A DNA stretch of 45,156 nt, taken from positions 1 through 45,156 of the forward strand of contig CAZRGP010000016.1 of NCBI GenBank assembly GCA_964599695.1. The letters are read 5' to 3'. This DNA comes from RUG11783 sp964599695 (lineage in GTDB: Bacteria; Bacillota; Clostridia; Oscillospirales; Ruminococcaceae). Made by a program: the position numbers and the translations under genes. The notes under the pieces were generated by a model. The model had not been told where the DNA came from, ran no database searches, and worked only from the letters and a program-made list of their open reading frames with translations. Below are positions 31,623-40,476 of this stretch, one piece after another; positions within the stretch are counted from its first letter, which is position 1, and each line of letters opens with the position of its first letter.

Positions 31623-32180
31623 TTATCCGATGAAATAAGTAACAGCCAGTTCGACTGCACCGCTTCCCAGCATAACGATCAGCGGATTGACCTCCTTCTT
31701 CCTGATCAGGTAGAACGAGCACAGCGTGAGAAACACCATCACGGGATCCACGGGGAGGCTTGTCCCTGTAAGAAGCAGTGAATTGCGAACCGCCTTCAGG
31801 ACAGTGACCGAGATCATACCTACCGTCATGCATTTGACCGCATAGATGATCTCCTTTATGATATCCAGCTTCCTGTATCTGCTGAAGATGAAAAGGAACG
31901 CAGCGGTGATGATGCAGGCAGGAAGGATGCTTCCGAGAGTGGAAACGATCGCTCCGGGAACACCTGCGACGCGGGTGCCCACGAAGGTGGCGCTGTTGAT
32001 CAGGATCGGTCCCGGTGTCAGTTCATCCAAAGCAAGCAGGTTTCCGAACTCCTCGTATGTAAGCCAGCCGTTTACTTCGACCACTTCCCTCTCGACCAGA
32101 GGAATCGAGGCATATGCGCCTCCGAAAGCCATGACTCCTATTCTGAGGAATCCGATAAACAGATCAAGGAGTGTTGTCAT
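31623..32180 (-). CDS. Chromate transporter subunit, second half-size gene
   Basis: Membrane protein of 185 residues with one CHR (chromate ion transporter) domain. The family start FIGFLRIGVMAFGGAYASIPLVEREVV and the following GWLTYEEFGNLLALDELTPGPILIN are clear. Half-size CHR proteins work as pairs. The start at 32180 overlaps the stop codon of the partner gene by four bases (ATGA); longer in-frame starts only run through the partner gene. Substrates other than chromate are likely in a gut-type anaerobe, but this is inference. Confidence 0.9.
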   Translation of the reverse strand: MTTLLDLFIGFLRIGVMAFGGAYASIPLVEREVVEVNGWLTYEEFGNLLALDELTPGPILINSATFVGTRVAGVPGAIVSTLGSILPACIITAAFLFIFSRYRKLDIIKEIIYAVKCMTVGMISVTVLKAVRNSLLLTGTSLPVDPVMVFLTLCSFYLIRKKEVNPLIVMLGSGAVELAVTYFIG

Positions 32181-32743
32181 TTCCCGGACTCCTCTCTCCT
32201 GGATTTGGTAAGGTGAACCAGGCAGCCGAGGGCAATACAGGTAACGACGACCGGGAGCGAAGACCCCTTCACCAGCCATCCGAACAGGAACGCACCGACC
32301 ATGATGACCGCGGGATAGATCTTTCTTTTCTCCATAACGCTCCGGACGATGTCCAGTATCATGTCGGTAAGCATCGCGATGACCCCGGCTTGCATTCCGT
32401 GCATGAAAACACCCACCCACCGGTTGCCGATGATCGCACTGTAGAACGCAGACACGAGCAGCATGATTACGACGGGCGGAAGAGCGCATCCCAGAACGGC
32501 AGCTGCAGCTCCCATCGGTCCTGCAACATGATTACCTGCTGCCAGCGAGATATTGATGGCAAGAGGACCCGGCGCACCCTGTATGAGGGCGATATAGTCC
32601 TCCATCTCCTTCTCGCTGATCCATCCGTATTTTTTCACGAAGGTGCTCTTCACTACGCTCATGATCGCGTAGCCCGAGTTCGCCGTACTGCTTATCACCA
32701 GCATGGTTCGGAACAGCACCCAGCATTTTTTCCATTTACTCAT
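32177..32743 (-). CDS. Chromate transporter subunit, first half-size gene
   Basis: Membrane protein of 188 residues with one CHR domain: MLVISSTANSGYAIMSVVKSTFV near the start, then GWISEKEMEDYIALIQGAPGPLAIN and ALPPVVIMLLVSAFY. It is the partner of the gene at 31623 and couples to it by a four-base overlap. The two halves differ in sequence, as expected for a heteromeric antiparallel pair. It follows the SIS-domain gene by 29 bases in the same direction. Confidence 0.9.
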   Translation of the reverse strand: MSKWKKCWVLFRTMLVISSTANSGYAIMSVVKSTFVKKYGWISEKEMEDYIALIQGAPGPLAINISLAAGNHVAGPMGAAAAVLGCALPPVVIMLLVSAFYSAIIGNRWVGVFMHGMQAGVIAMLTDMILDIVRSVMEKRKIYPAVIMVGAFLFGWLVKGSSLPVVVTCIALGCLVHLTKSRREESGK

Positions 32744-32772
32744 CTATTCTGTTCATTCTCCGTCGAAATCTC

Positions 32773-33699
32773 TCACATGTCCCCTTTGTAGAGATACAGT
32801 TTATCACTGATCTCAGGAACGATCTTTACACAGAAATCCTTTCCCTTCCGCTCCGCCATCGTCCTGCACAGTATCATAGAGATACAGGTCAGATAGAAAT
32901 CATCCACAACAGGATCCCCGTATGCGCTGTCGATCCTGGTCACGCTGCGGTAAAACGCAGGCAGCTCCTGCTTATAAAGATCATCCAGTCCGTTTTTCTC
33001 CGGGAAGTAGATCAGATCATTCTTCTGGGCGTCGTTAAGCTGGCATCTGCCATGGCAGTAATTGTATTTTTCATGAAGTACAGGGGCGGCCAGAGCGCCT
33101 TCAACAAGTGTAGAATCCAGGAATGCGGCGGCAGTGGACTGTCTGTAACCGTACAGGATCTCCACCACATTCGTCTCCGGAACAGTCCTGAATACCGGCT
33201 TCTTATCCAGAATCTCCTCAAGGACCTTTCTGTCCCCGTCAGTATAATAAAGCAGGAGTATCGACATGGGGATCAGTGTGCCTGCAATGGAGACAAAACT
33301 TTCCTCTTCGTCCTTTACGGTGTACTGAAGGGGCGTGACGCCTTCGAGACGGTTCCCGGAGAGAAGATACTTCTTCAGGCCGTTTCTGAAGGAGGCGGTG
33401 ACCCCGATATTCCTCCCGGAATAACTGCATGCGATAACGTTCTCATACCCTGCCAAAGAGCGGTAAAGGAGATCGCGGGGCATCATATGATCGCACACGA
33501 TCCCGTTCTTCTCGGACAGCACCTTCGCAAAGAAGGCGCTTACCACGGAAGAACCGCCCACACCGGTCACAACGGAAGGTCCGCTGATCTCTTTCAGCGT
33601 CCGGAACAATGCCTCAAGGTCCGTGTTGTCCAGTGCGCTGATCACACGCTCTCTAAGCTTAGAGAAACAGTATTCCATTTTTTCGCCCCAGATCTCCAT
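32773..33699 (-). CDS. SIS-domain (sugar isomerase fold) protein of unknown role
   Basis: Protein of 308 residues, probably cytoplasmic. Residues 35-100 resemble a SIS phosphosugar-binding domain: SGPSVVTGVGGSSVVSAFFAKVLS, then NVIACSYSGRNIGVTASFRNG. The second half (150-300) may be a degenerate repeat of the fold. Glucosamine-6-phosphate synthase and MurQ-type enzymes share the fold, but no specific family was recognised. The start at 33699 follows AGGAG by seven bases; an upstream in-frame ATG at 33765 lacks a site. It heads the chromate transporter operon, an unexplained pairing. Confidence 0.7.
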   Translation of the reverse strand: MEIWGEKMEYCFSKLRERVISALDNTDLEALFRTLKEISGPSVVTGVGGSSVVSAFFAKVLSEKNGIVCDHMMPRDLLYRSLAGYENVIACSYSGRNIGVTASFRNGLKKYLLSGNRLEGVTPLQYTVKDEEESFVSIAGTLIPMSILLLYYTDGDRKVLEEILDKKPVFRTVPETNVVEILYGYRQSTAAAFLDSTLVEGALAAPVLHEKYNYCHGRCQLNDAQKNDLIYFPEKNGLDDLYKQELPAFYRSVTRIDSAYGDPVVDDFYLTCISMILCRTMAERKGKDFCVKIVPEISDKLYLYKGDM

Positions 33700-33823
33700 C
33701 TTCTTTCTCCTTTTCAAATGAGCGCTTTGCTGTTTCATCATACAACAAAAAGGGATTCCGTACATAATACTGCTTAAATATATATTTTTTCTTTATTCCC
33801 TACTTTCTTTTCCGCAGAAGACA

Positions 33824-33832
33824 TGGTATCAT
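33824..33832 (+). promoter_or_regulatory. Extended -10 promoter of the aromatic operon
   Basis: TGGTATCAT has the TG extension and a five-of-six -10 hexamer. It would start transcription near 33839, 25 bases before the leader peptide. The -35 region is poor. Confidence 0.55.
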
Positions 33833-33863
33833 TCATTTAACTCGTTAAAAAGAAGCAATAAGT

Positions 33864-33926
33864 ATGAAACAGATTTCCACAGTCTATACCTATTATCGCT
33901 TTGCAGGCTATTATGCAGGGCTTTGA
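33864..33926 (+). CDS. Tyrosine-rich leader peptide of the aromatic operon
   Basis: A 20-codon frame, MKQISTVYTYYRFAGYYAGL, with five tyrosines and one phenylalanine. It lies between a promoter and an intrinsic terminator, ahead of the DAHP synthase gene. The ribosome site is weak (AAGAAG). Leader peptides rich in the end product are the sensors of ribosome-mediated attenuation. TGCAGG inside the frame (33902 and again 33914) can pair with CCTGCA at 33979, the left arm of the terminator. A ribosome stalled at the first tyrosine group would leave that antiterminator free. Confidence 0.8.
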   Translation: MKQISTVYTYYRFAGYYAGL

Positions 33927-33975
33927 TTGGTTTGGCTGAAGAAGGATACTTGTTGAAAAGAACAAAGTAACACTC

Positions 33976-34007
33976 AGACCTGCAGCCGGACCGTTGCAGG
34001 TCTTTTT
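33976..34007 (+). terminator. Attenuator terminator before the DAHP synthase gene
   Basis: AGACCTGCA and TGCAGGTCT form a nine-base-pair stem with a ten-base loop and a run of five T, ending just before the AGGAGG site of the next gene. Confidence 0.9.
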
Positions 34008-34022
34008 AGGAGGTTTATTCCC

Positions 34023-35048
34023 GTGATCGTAGTACTGAAGCAAAACCCGAATCCCGAACAGGTCGAAGGACTTGTTACATGGCTGGAAGGAAAAGGTATC
34101 ACTATCCACCGTTCCATTGGTGAGAACCAGACCGTATTCGGACTCGTCGGTGACACATCCGTCCTGGATATCGGCCTTATCTCCGCACTGGATATCGTTG
34201 AAGATGTGAAACGTGTCGCTGAACCTTATAAGGAGGCAAACCGTAAATTCCATCCCGCGGATACCGTAATTCCAGTCGGCAACACCCAGGTAGGAGGCGG
34301 AAACCTCACCCTCATTGCCGGACCCTGCTCGGTGGAATCGGAGGAGCAGATGGTGGCGATCGCGAAAGCAGTGAAAGCCAGCGGCGCGACCATGCTCAGA
34401 GGCGGCGCGTTCAAACCGCGCACTTCCCCCTATGCTTTCCAGGGCCTGGGAAAACAGGCTCTGGAGTATCTGAAAACTGCGAAACAGGAGACTGGCCTTC
34501 CCATCGTCACGGAACTGATGGACATCGCGCAACTTGAACTGTTTGATGACGTTGATGTCATCCAGATCGGAACACGCAACATGCAGAACTATGACCTGCT
34601 GAAAGCGGTCGGAAGACAGAAGAAACCTCTTCTCCTAAAGCGCGGAATGTCCTCCACATACGAGGAATGGCTGATGAGCGCGGAATATATCATGAGTGAA
34701 GGCAACCCGAACGTGATCCTCTGCGAACGCGGCATCCGCACTTTCGAGACCTATACCAGGAACACCATGGATATCTGTTCCATCCCCGTACTGCGCAAAC
34801 TCACCCACCTCCCGATCATCGTGGATCCCAGCCACGCCACCGGTAAATATGCCCTGGTGCCCTCCATGGCCATGGCGTCCGTAGCCGCAGGATGCGACGG
34901 TCTGATCATCGAAGTACATAACGATCCTCAGCACGCGCTGAGCGACGGCGCGCAGTCACTCCGTCCCGATAAATTCGATGTTCTGGCAAAGAACTTGCTG
35001 TCGCTTCACGATTTTACCGGCTCCCTCTCCCCCATGCAGTTTGAATAG
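34023..35048 (+). CDS. aroF: 3-deoxy-7-phosphoheptulonate (DAHP) synthase, type I-beta
   Basis: First enzyme of the shikimate pathway: condenses phosphoenolpyruvate and erythrose-4-phosphate. The 341-residue protein has an N-terminal ferredoxin-like regulatory domain (residues 1-70, MIVVLKQNPNPEQVEGLVTW) and a TIM barrel with IAGPCSVES, GGAFKPRTSPYAFQG, IGTRNMQN, LKRGMS and VDPSHATG. The ferredoxin-like domain is the feedback site in Thermotoga-type enzymes. The start is GTG with AGGAGG upstream. It is the first enzyme gene of the operon, behind the tyrosine leader attenuator. Confidence 0.97.
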   Translation: MIVVLKQNPNPEQVEGLVTWLEGKGITIHRSIGENQTVFGLVGDTSVLDIGLISALDIVEDVKRVAEPYKEANRKFHPADTVIPVGNTQVGGGNLTLIAGPCSVESEEQMVAIAKAVKASGATMLRGGAFKPRTSPYAFQGLGKQALEYLKTAKQETGLPIVTELMDIAQLELFDDVDVIQIGTRNMQNYDLLKAVGRQKKPLLLKRGMSSTYEEWLMSAEYIMSEGNPNVILCERGIRTFETYTRNTMDICSIPVLRKLTHLPIIVDPSHATGKYALVPSMAMASVAAGCDGLIIEVHNDPQHALSDGAQSLRPDKFDVLAKNLLSLHDFTGSLSPMQFE

Positions 35049-35059
35049 GTAAAAACGAC

Positions 35060-35896
35060 ATGAATATCGGAATCGTTGGTCTTGGCCTCATCGGAGGTTC
35101 CATGGCCAAAAGTATAAAAGCAAAAACCGACCACACCGTGTTCGGATATGACCTGAGCAGCGATGTTCTTGCAATGGCTCAGATGTCCGGAGCCGTGAAC
35201 GGAATACTAAATCCGGACACTCTTCGCTCCTGTGACATCCTCCTCCTTGCCGTTCGCCCCGGCGCTGCCGTCCGATGGACCGAAGAACACGGCAGTGAGA
35301 TCCCGGGCAGCTGCATCGTGATCGACCTGTGCGGTGTGAAGAGAGCTGTAGTGGAAAAACTGAAACCACTCTCGGAAAGATACGGTTTCCGTTATCTAGG
35401 CGGACACCCCATGGCCGGTAAGGAAGTAGCCGGATTTGCCAATGCATCAGCACACCTTTATGAAGGCGCTTCCATGATCCTCACGCCGGACGAGACGACC
35501 GATCTCCCTCTTCTAGAGAAAGTGCGTGACCTCTTCTACAGCATCGGCTTTACAAAACTCACATTCTGCACCCCGGAAGAGCACGACCGCATCATCGCCT
35601 ACACTTCCCAGCTTGCCCACATCACATCCAGCGCATACGTGAGAAGTCCCGAATCCCAGGAACAATTTGGGTTCTCCGCCGGAAGTTTCCGTGACATGAC
35701 GCGCGTCGCAAGGCTGGATGAAAACATGTGGACCGAACTGTTTCTGGACAACGATGATTATTTGCTAAAACAGGTAGATATCCTCATCGACAACCTTCAG
35801 AAGTATCAGAAAGCACTGAAAGAAAAAGACGCAGAAACTCTCCGTACTCTCCTCCGGGAAGGAAGAGAGATGAAAGAGAGCGCAGGCGGACGTTAA
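35060..35896 (+). CDS. tyrA: Prephenate dehydrogenase
   Basis: Oxidises prephenate to 4-hydroxyphenylpyruvate, the tyrosine branch. The protein has 278 residues: a Rossmann start GIVGLGLIGGSMAKSIK, the motif HPMAGKEVAGF near residue 113 with the catalytic histidine, TPEEHDRIIAYTSQLAHITSSA with the second key histidine, and a helical dimer domain. There is no C-terminal ACT domain, so tyrosine feedback would have to act elsewhere, for example through the leader. It lies 11 bases after the DAHP synthase gene. Confidence 0.95.
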   Translation: MNIGIVGLGLIGGSMAKSIKAKTDHTVFGYDLSSDVLAMAQMSGAVNGILNPDTLRSCDILLLAVRPGAAVRWTEEHGSEIPGSCIVIDLCGVKRAVVEKLKPLSERYGFRYLGGHPMAGKEVAGFANASAHLYEGASMILTPDETTDLPLLEKVRDLFYSIGFTKLTFCTPEEHDRIIAYTSQLAHITSSAYVRSPESQEQFGFSAGSFRDMTRVARLDENMWTELFLDNDDYLLKQVDILIDNLQKYQKALKEKDAETLRTLLREGREMKESAGGR

Positions 35897-35917
35897 ACAG
35901 ATCCGAGGAACTGCACC

Positions 35918-36979
35918 ATGGCAATCGAGAAAACACTCCATGTTTCCGTAAGAAGCGGGTATGATGTTCTCATAGGAAGAGACTGTCTCTCCGATATCGG
36001 CGAGACATTGAAAGTCATGTTCCCGGGGAGACATGCCCACGTCGTTACCGACTCCAACGTGGAGAAACTGTATCTTCAAACACTCAATTCATCCCTGGAA
36101 AGATTCGGCATTCCCCACTCCTCTTTTACTTTCCCCGCAGGAGAAGAAAACAAGACTCTCTCCACCTACGGCGATATCCTTCTGTCTATAGCAGAGAACG
36201 GCCTGACGAGGTCTGATTACATCATAGCCCTCGGCGGAGGAGTCTGCGGCGACATGGCAGGTTTCGCTGCCGGGACGTACATGCGCGGAATTCCTTTCGT
36301 GCAGATTCCGACCACCGTCTTGTCCATGGTGGACTCTTCTGTGGGCGGAAAATGCGCGGTCGATCTCCCTTCTGGTAAAAATCTGGCGGGCGTGTTTCAT
36401 CAGCCGTCTCTCGTGATGTGTGATATCTCCACGCTGAAATCCCTCCCGAAAGAGGTGTTTTCCGATGGAATGGCGGAGGCTGTGAAAACAGGAATCCTCT
36501 GCGGAGAACCGCTTTTTTCCCTTTGCTGCGACCCTTCAGACGGAAACATGCCCGAGATCATCTCGCGCTGCATATCCTATAAGGCAGGTGTAGTGGAAAG
36601 GGATGAGACCGAGCAGGGCGAAAGAAAGCTCCTGAACCTCGGGCACACAGCAGGGCATGCAATCGAAAGGTGTTCCGGTTTCTCTGTCCCCCACGGTCAT
36701 GCCGTTGCCATCGGCACCGCGATCATGGCGAGAGCGGCCGAGCGCATGGGACTGTGCAGAGAACCGATCTCTGACCGTGTGGAAAACTCTTTGAAAAATA
36801 ACAGACTTCCGGTCTTCACGGATTTTACGCCTGAAGAACTTGTACAGGCGGCTCGCATGGACAAGAAGTCCAAAGGCGACGCCATATCGGTCATCATTCC
36901 CGAGGCAGTCGGATCCTGTACGATAAAGACGATCTGTTTTGATGATCTGCTTGCATTCTTTAAACTGGGGTTACAATGA
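35918..36979 (+). CDS. aroB: 3-dehydroquinate synthase
   Basis: Second shikimate enzyme, NAD- and metal-dependent, making 3-dehydroquinate from DAHP. The 353 residues show LGGGVCGDMAGFAAGTYMRG near residue 105, QIPTTVLSMVDSSVGGKCAVD and the metal site LNLGHTAGHAIE with HGHAVAIG. Length is normal. Its stop codon overlaps the aroA start by four bases. Confidence 0.97.
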   Translation: MAIEKTLHVSVRSGYDVLIGRDCLSDIGETLKVMFPGRHAHVVTDSNVEKLYLQTLNSSLERFGIPHSSFTFPAGEENKTLSTYGDILLSIAENGLTRSDYIIALGGGVCGDMAGFAAGTYMRGIPFVQIPTTVLSMVDSSVGGKCAVDLPSGKNLAGVFHQPSLVMCDISTLKSLPKEVFSDGMAEAVKTGILCGEPLFSLCCDPSDGNMPEIISRCISYKAGVVERDETEQGERKLLNLGHTAGHAIERCSGFSVPHGHAVAIGTAIMARAAERMGLCREPISDRVENSLKNNRLPVFTDFTPEELVQAARMDKKSKGDAISVIIPEAVGSCTIKTICFDDLLAFFKLGLQ

Positions 36980-38268
36980 CAGTTCAGATCTATCCCTCTA
37001 TATTGTCAGGTGAGATCCACGCGATCCCATCGAAATCCGAGCTGCACCGAATTCTGATCTGCGCAGCTTTTTCGGATGCTCCGACGGAGATCCTTGTACC
37101 GGGACCTGCCTACTCTTCCGAAGACGGGATCCCGGACGATATCCTTGCCACAACAGGCTGTCTGAGAGAACTAGGCGCGTCGATCACATTCACGCCCAAC
37201 CGCTTTTTTGTCCGGCCGGCTGAGACGATCAACCCATCTCCCCTTCTGAACTGCCATGAGAGCGGATCCACGCTCCGTTTTCTCCTTCCCGTCGCAGCTA
37301 CTGTCTCCCGCGCTCCGTCCTTTACCGGATCCGGAAGACTTCCTGAACGCCCGATCGGAGATCTTTTATCTGCGCTGGAGGAACACGGGATCACGCATTC
37401 CTCTGCCTCTCTGCCCCTTAAACTGAGCGGAACAATGGTCCACGGCACATACCATGTGTCAGGGGATGTGAGCTCCCAGTATCTCACCGGACTTCTGCTT
37501 TCCCTTCCGTTATCGGACGGCTGCAGCGATATCCTGCTCACAACTCCCCTTCGCTCCGGATCCTATATCGACATTACTCTTGGCGTAATGAGAACATTCG
37601 GCGTTTCCGTTCAGGTAAAAGGAAACAGATATGAATTGAGCGGTTCCGGTCCCCTCCGCTACCATTCCCCGGGCACGGTCACCATCGGAGGTGACTGGTC
37701 CAATTCCGCGGCCTTCCTGGCGGCGGGATGCCTGGGAACCGGAAACCGCATACAGATCAACAACCTGGATGTTTCATCCCTTCAGGGAGACAGACAAGTT
37801 CTCTCTCTACTGGAAAAGATGGGGGCTGCTTTCACCTGCAGTGATGGTTCTGTCATATGCTCCTCCGCAAAGCTGAGGGGATGCGAGATCGATATCGATC
37901 CCACGCCCGACCTGATGCCTGTTCTGGCAGCAGCTGCTGCAGGCGCTTCCGGGGACACCTGCTTTATCAACGCTTCCAGACTGCGCCAGAAGGAAAGCGA
38001 CCGCATACGCTCCACGGAGATACTGGTCAACAGTCTCGGAGGGGACGCCTGCTCATCCTCCGACAGCCTTACGGTCCACGGCACCGGAGATTTGACCGGC
38101 GGTACAGCGGAAGCATTCAATGATCATCGCATCGTAATGGCTGCAGCGATCGCATCCTGTATCTCACAACAGCCCGTTGTCATCCACGGCGCTGAGGCAA
38201 TCAGAAAATCCTATCCGACCTTTTTCGAAGATTTCGCTTCGCTTGGAGGTAAATATCATGTCATCTGA
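36976..38268 (+). CDS. aroA: EPSP synthase (3-phosphoshikimate 1-carboxyvinyltransferase)
   Basis: Sixth shikimate enzyme, joining shikimate-3-phosphate and phosphoenolpyruvate. The 430-residue protein has the N-terminal PSKSELHRILICAAF loop, LNCHESGSTLRFLLPV near residue 92, GSGRLPERPIGDL, and the C-terminal RQKESDRIRSTE and FNDHRIVMAAAIAS motifs. It overlaps aroB by four bases and aroC by eleven. Confidence 0.97.
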   Translation: MTVQIYPSILSGEIHAIPSKSELHRILICAAFSDAPTEILVPGPAYSSEDGIPDDILATTGCLRELGASITFTPNRFFVRPAETINPSPLLNCHESGSTLRFLLPVAATVSRAPSFTGSGRLPERPIGDLLSALEEHGITHSSASLPLKLSGTMVHGTYHVSGDVSSQYLTGLLLSLPLSDGCSDILLTTPLRSGSYIDITLGVMRTFGVSVQVKGNRYELSGSGPLRYHSPGTVTIGGDWSNSAAFLAAGCLGTGNRIQINNLDVSSLQGDRQVLSLLEKMGAAFTCSDGSVICSSAKLRGCEIDIDPTPDLMPVLAAAAAGASGDTCFINASRLRQKESDRIRSTEILVNSLGGDACSSSDSLTVHGTGDLTGGTAEAFNDHRIVMAAAIASCISQQPVVIHGAEAIRKSYPTFFEDFASLGGKYHVI

Positions 38269-39337
38269 ATTCGGAAACAAAATGCGGGTATCCATCTTCG
38301 GGGAGTCCCATGGTCCTGCGATCGGTGTAACCATTGACGGGCTTCCCTGCGGAGCCGAGATCGATCTCGAAGAGCTTCAGACTTTTCTTTCCCGCCGCGC
38401 TCCCGGAAGAAGTTCACTTACCACCGCCAGAAAGGAATCCGATCTGCCTGAATTCATCTCTGGCATCAATGACGGGCACCTGAACGGTTTTCCCTTAACT
38501 GCGGTGATCCGCAATTCCGATCAGCATTCCTCCGACTACGAGAGTCTCCGGGATACCCCCAGACCGTCTCATGCGGATCTGACGGCAAGACTGAAGTACG
38601 GTGATGATGTGGATCTTCGGGGCGGAGGTCACTTTTCCGGACGCCTTACCGCTCCGTTGTGCATCGCAGGCGGTATCGCCCTTCAGCTGCTGGAAACAAA
38701 AGGGATCCATGTCGGTGCCCATCTGTTTTCTGTAGGAACCGCTACGGATCTCCCATTTCCTCTCCATCCTTCTCCCGATCTTTTCAATGATCTCGCAAAG
38801 AAAGAGTTTCCTGCCATCAACGAGGAATCAGCCCTTGCCATGAAAGAAGAGATTCAGAATGCTGCCTCGGAAGGCGATTCCGTCGGCGGCATCGTGGAAG
38901 CCTGCGCGGTCGGATTCCCGGGAGGATACGGTGATCCGATGTTTGACGGACTTGAGAGCCGCCTTTCAAAAGTGCTTTTCGGGATACCCGGTGTTAAGGG
39001 CGTATCCTTCGGCTCCGGATTCTCCGCCGCATATCAGACCGGTTCCATGCACAATGACCCCTTCTGCATACGGGACGGAAGGATCGAAACGGAGAGCAAC
39101 AACTCCGGAGGGATCCAGGGAGGGATCAGCAACGGAATGCCGATCCTCGTGCAGGTCGCCTTCAAGCCGACCGCTTCCATAGCCCTTCCCCAGAAGAGCG
39201 TCTCTCTCTCAGAGATGAAGGAGACGGTCATGGAGATCAGAGGAAGACATGACCCCTGCATCGCCGTACGAGGAGTGCCGGTAGTGGAAGCCGCAGTAGC
39301 GTGCGTACTTCTTGATGTGCTGTTAGGAGGAAAATAA
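38258..39337 (+). CDS. aroC: Chorismate synthase
   Basis: Seventh shikimate enzyme: makes chorismate with reduced FMN. The 359 residues begin MSSEFGNKMRVSIFGESHGPAIG; other family motifs are RRAPGRSSLTTARKESD, the GGGHFSGRLTA region, SGGIQGGISNG and RGRHDPCIAVRGVPVVEA. The start at 38258 follows GGAGG by eight bases and overlaps the aroA end. An earlier in-frame ATG at 38177 lies deep inside aroA. Confidence 0.97.
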   Translation: MSSEFGNKMRVSIFGESHGPAIGVTIDGLPCGAEIDLEELQTFLSRRAPGRSSLTTARKESDLPEFISGINDGHLNGFPLTAVIRNSDQHSSDYESLRDTPRPSHADLTARLKYGDDVDLRGGGHFSGRLTAPLCIAGGIALQLLETKGIHVGAHLFSVGTATDLPFPLHPSPDLFNDLAKKEFPAINEESALAMKEEIQNAASEGDSVGGIVEACAVGFPGGYGDPMFDGLESRLSKVLFGIPGVKGVSFGSGFSAAYQTGSMHNDPFCIRDGRIETESNNSGGIQGGISNGMPILVQVAFKPTASIALPQKSVSLSEMKETVMEIRGRHDPCIAVRGVPVVEAAVACVLLDVLLGGK

Positions 39338-39338
39338 A

Positions 39339-40475
39339 ATGGATCTGAATCAGATCAGAAAACGGATCGATGAGATAGATGACGAGATGCTCTCCCTTTT
39401 TCTCGAGCGCATGGAGTGTGCCGAGGAAGTGGCGGAATACAAAAAAGCGAACGGATTGCCCATCCTGAACCGGGCAAGAGAACGCGAGATCCTCTCCAAA
39501 GTGAGTGAAAAAGCCGGAGGTAAGGAGCTGTATGCCCACCAGCTGTTCAGCACCCTGATGGAGCTTTCAAAAGCGTCTCAGGCGGAGCTCCTCGTAGGAA
39601 ACAGCGAGATCACCGGAAAAGTCGAAAACATGCTGAAAACCGAAGAAGCCGTTTTCCCGAAAACAGGAATGGTCGCATGCCAGGGCGTAGAGGGAGGTAA
39701 CTCCCAGGTCGCTGCAGACAGGCTCTTCCCGCGCGGAAATCTGATCTTCGTCAAATCCTTTGAAGCCGTATTCCAGGCCGTGGACTCCGGGCTCTGTCAA
39801 TACGGTGTAGTTCCGATTGAGAACAGTTCTAACGGTTCGGTAAGAGCCGTATATGAACTGATGCAGCAGTATCGTTTTTCCATCATCCGCTCCACAAGGC
39901 TCTGGATCCACCATACGCTTCTGGCAAAACCCGGAGTAAAGACCGAGCAGATCCGGACGATCTACTCCCATCAGCAGGCCATCGGTCAGTGCTCTGCCTT
40001 CCTCGCCTCCCTGAAGGATGTAGCGGTGATCCCCTGCGAAAATACGGCTGCTGCAGCCAAAGCGGTTGCGGAAAGCGACGACAGATTCTGCGCCGCGATC
40101 GCTTCCGCTCCCTGCGCGGAACTGTACGGGCTGGATATCCTGTCCGACAGAATCCAGGACAGTGAGAACAACTACACCCGCTTCGTCTGCATTTCTAAGA
40201 CTCCAAGGGTCTTCGAAGGCGCCGATCATATCAGCCTTATCGTATCCTGTGACCACAGACCCGGAGCGCTGCACGAGATCCTTTCCAAGCCGGCTGCCCT
40301 CGGGATCAATATGATCAAACTTGAATCATGCCCCGTTTCGGGACGCAACTTTGAATTCGTATTCTTTATTGAGCTGGAAGCTTCCCTGAAGGAAAAGGGA
40401 GTGATCTCCATGCTTGAAGAACTGGAAAGAAGCTGTCAGGAACTGATCCTGCTCGGCAACTATGATGAGGTGTGA
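39339..40475 (+). CDS. pheA: Bifunctional chorismate mutase / prephenate dehydratase
   Basis: Two steps of the phenylalanine branch in one 378-residue protein. Residues 1-85 form an AroQ-type chorismate mutase (IRKRIDEIDDEMLSLFLERM and NRAREREIL). Residues 105-285 form the prephenate dehydratase with VACQGVEGGNSQVAADRLFP, VPIENSSNGSVRAVYEL and the catalytic threonine segment NNYTRFVCI. The C-terminal ACT domain (300-375) has HRPGALHEILSKPAALGINMIKLESCPV, the phenylalanine-binding motif. Feedback inhibition by phenylalanine is therefore likely. Confidence 0.96.
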   Translation: MDLNQIRKRIDEIDDEMLSLFLERMECAEEVAEYKKANGLPILNRAREREILSKVSEKAGGKELYAHQLFSTLMELSKASQAELLVGNSEITGKVENMLKTEEAVFPKTGMVACQGVEGGNSQVAADRLFPRGNLIFVKSFEAVFQAVDSGLCQYGVVPIENSSNGSVRAVYELMQQYRFSIIRSTRLWIHHTLLAKPGVKTEQIRTIYSHQQAIGQCSAFLASLKDVAVIPCENTAAAAKAVAESDDRFCAAIASAPCAELYGLDILSDRIQDSENNYTRFVCISKTPRVFEGADHISLIVSCDHRPGALHEILSKPAALGINMIKLESCPVSGRNFEFVFFIELEASLKEKGVISMLEELERSCQELILLGNYDEV

Positions 40476-40476
40476 T

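Noticed and set aside
33837..34532. A 231-codon minus-strand frame covering the leader and the start of the DAHP synthase gene
   Set aside because: The DAHP synthase gene and the leader elements on the other strand explain the region; no ribosome site.
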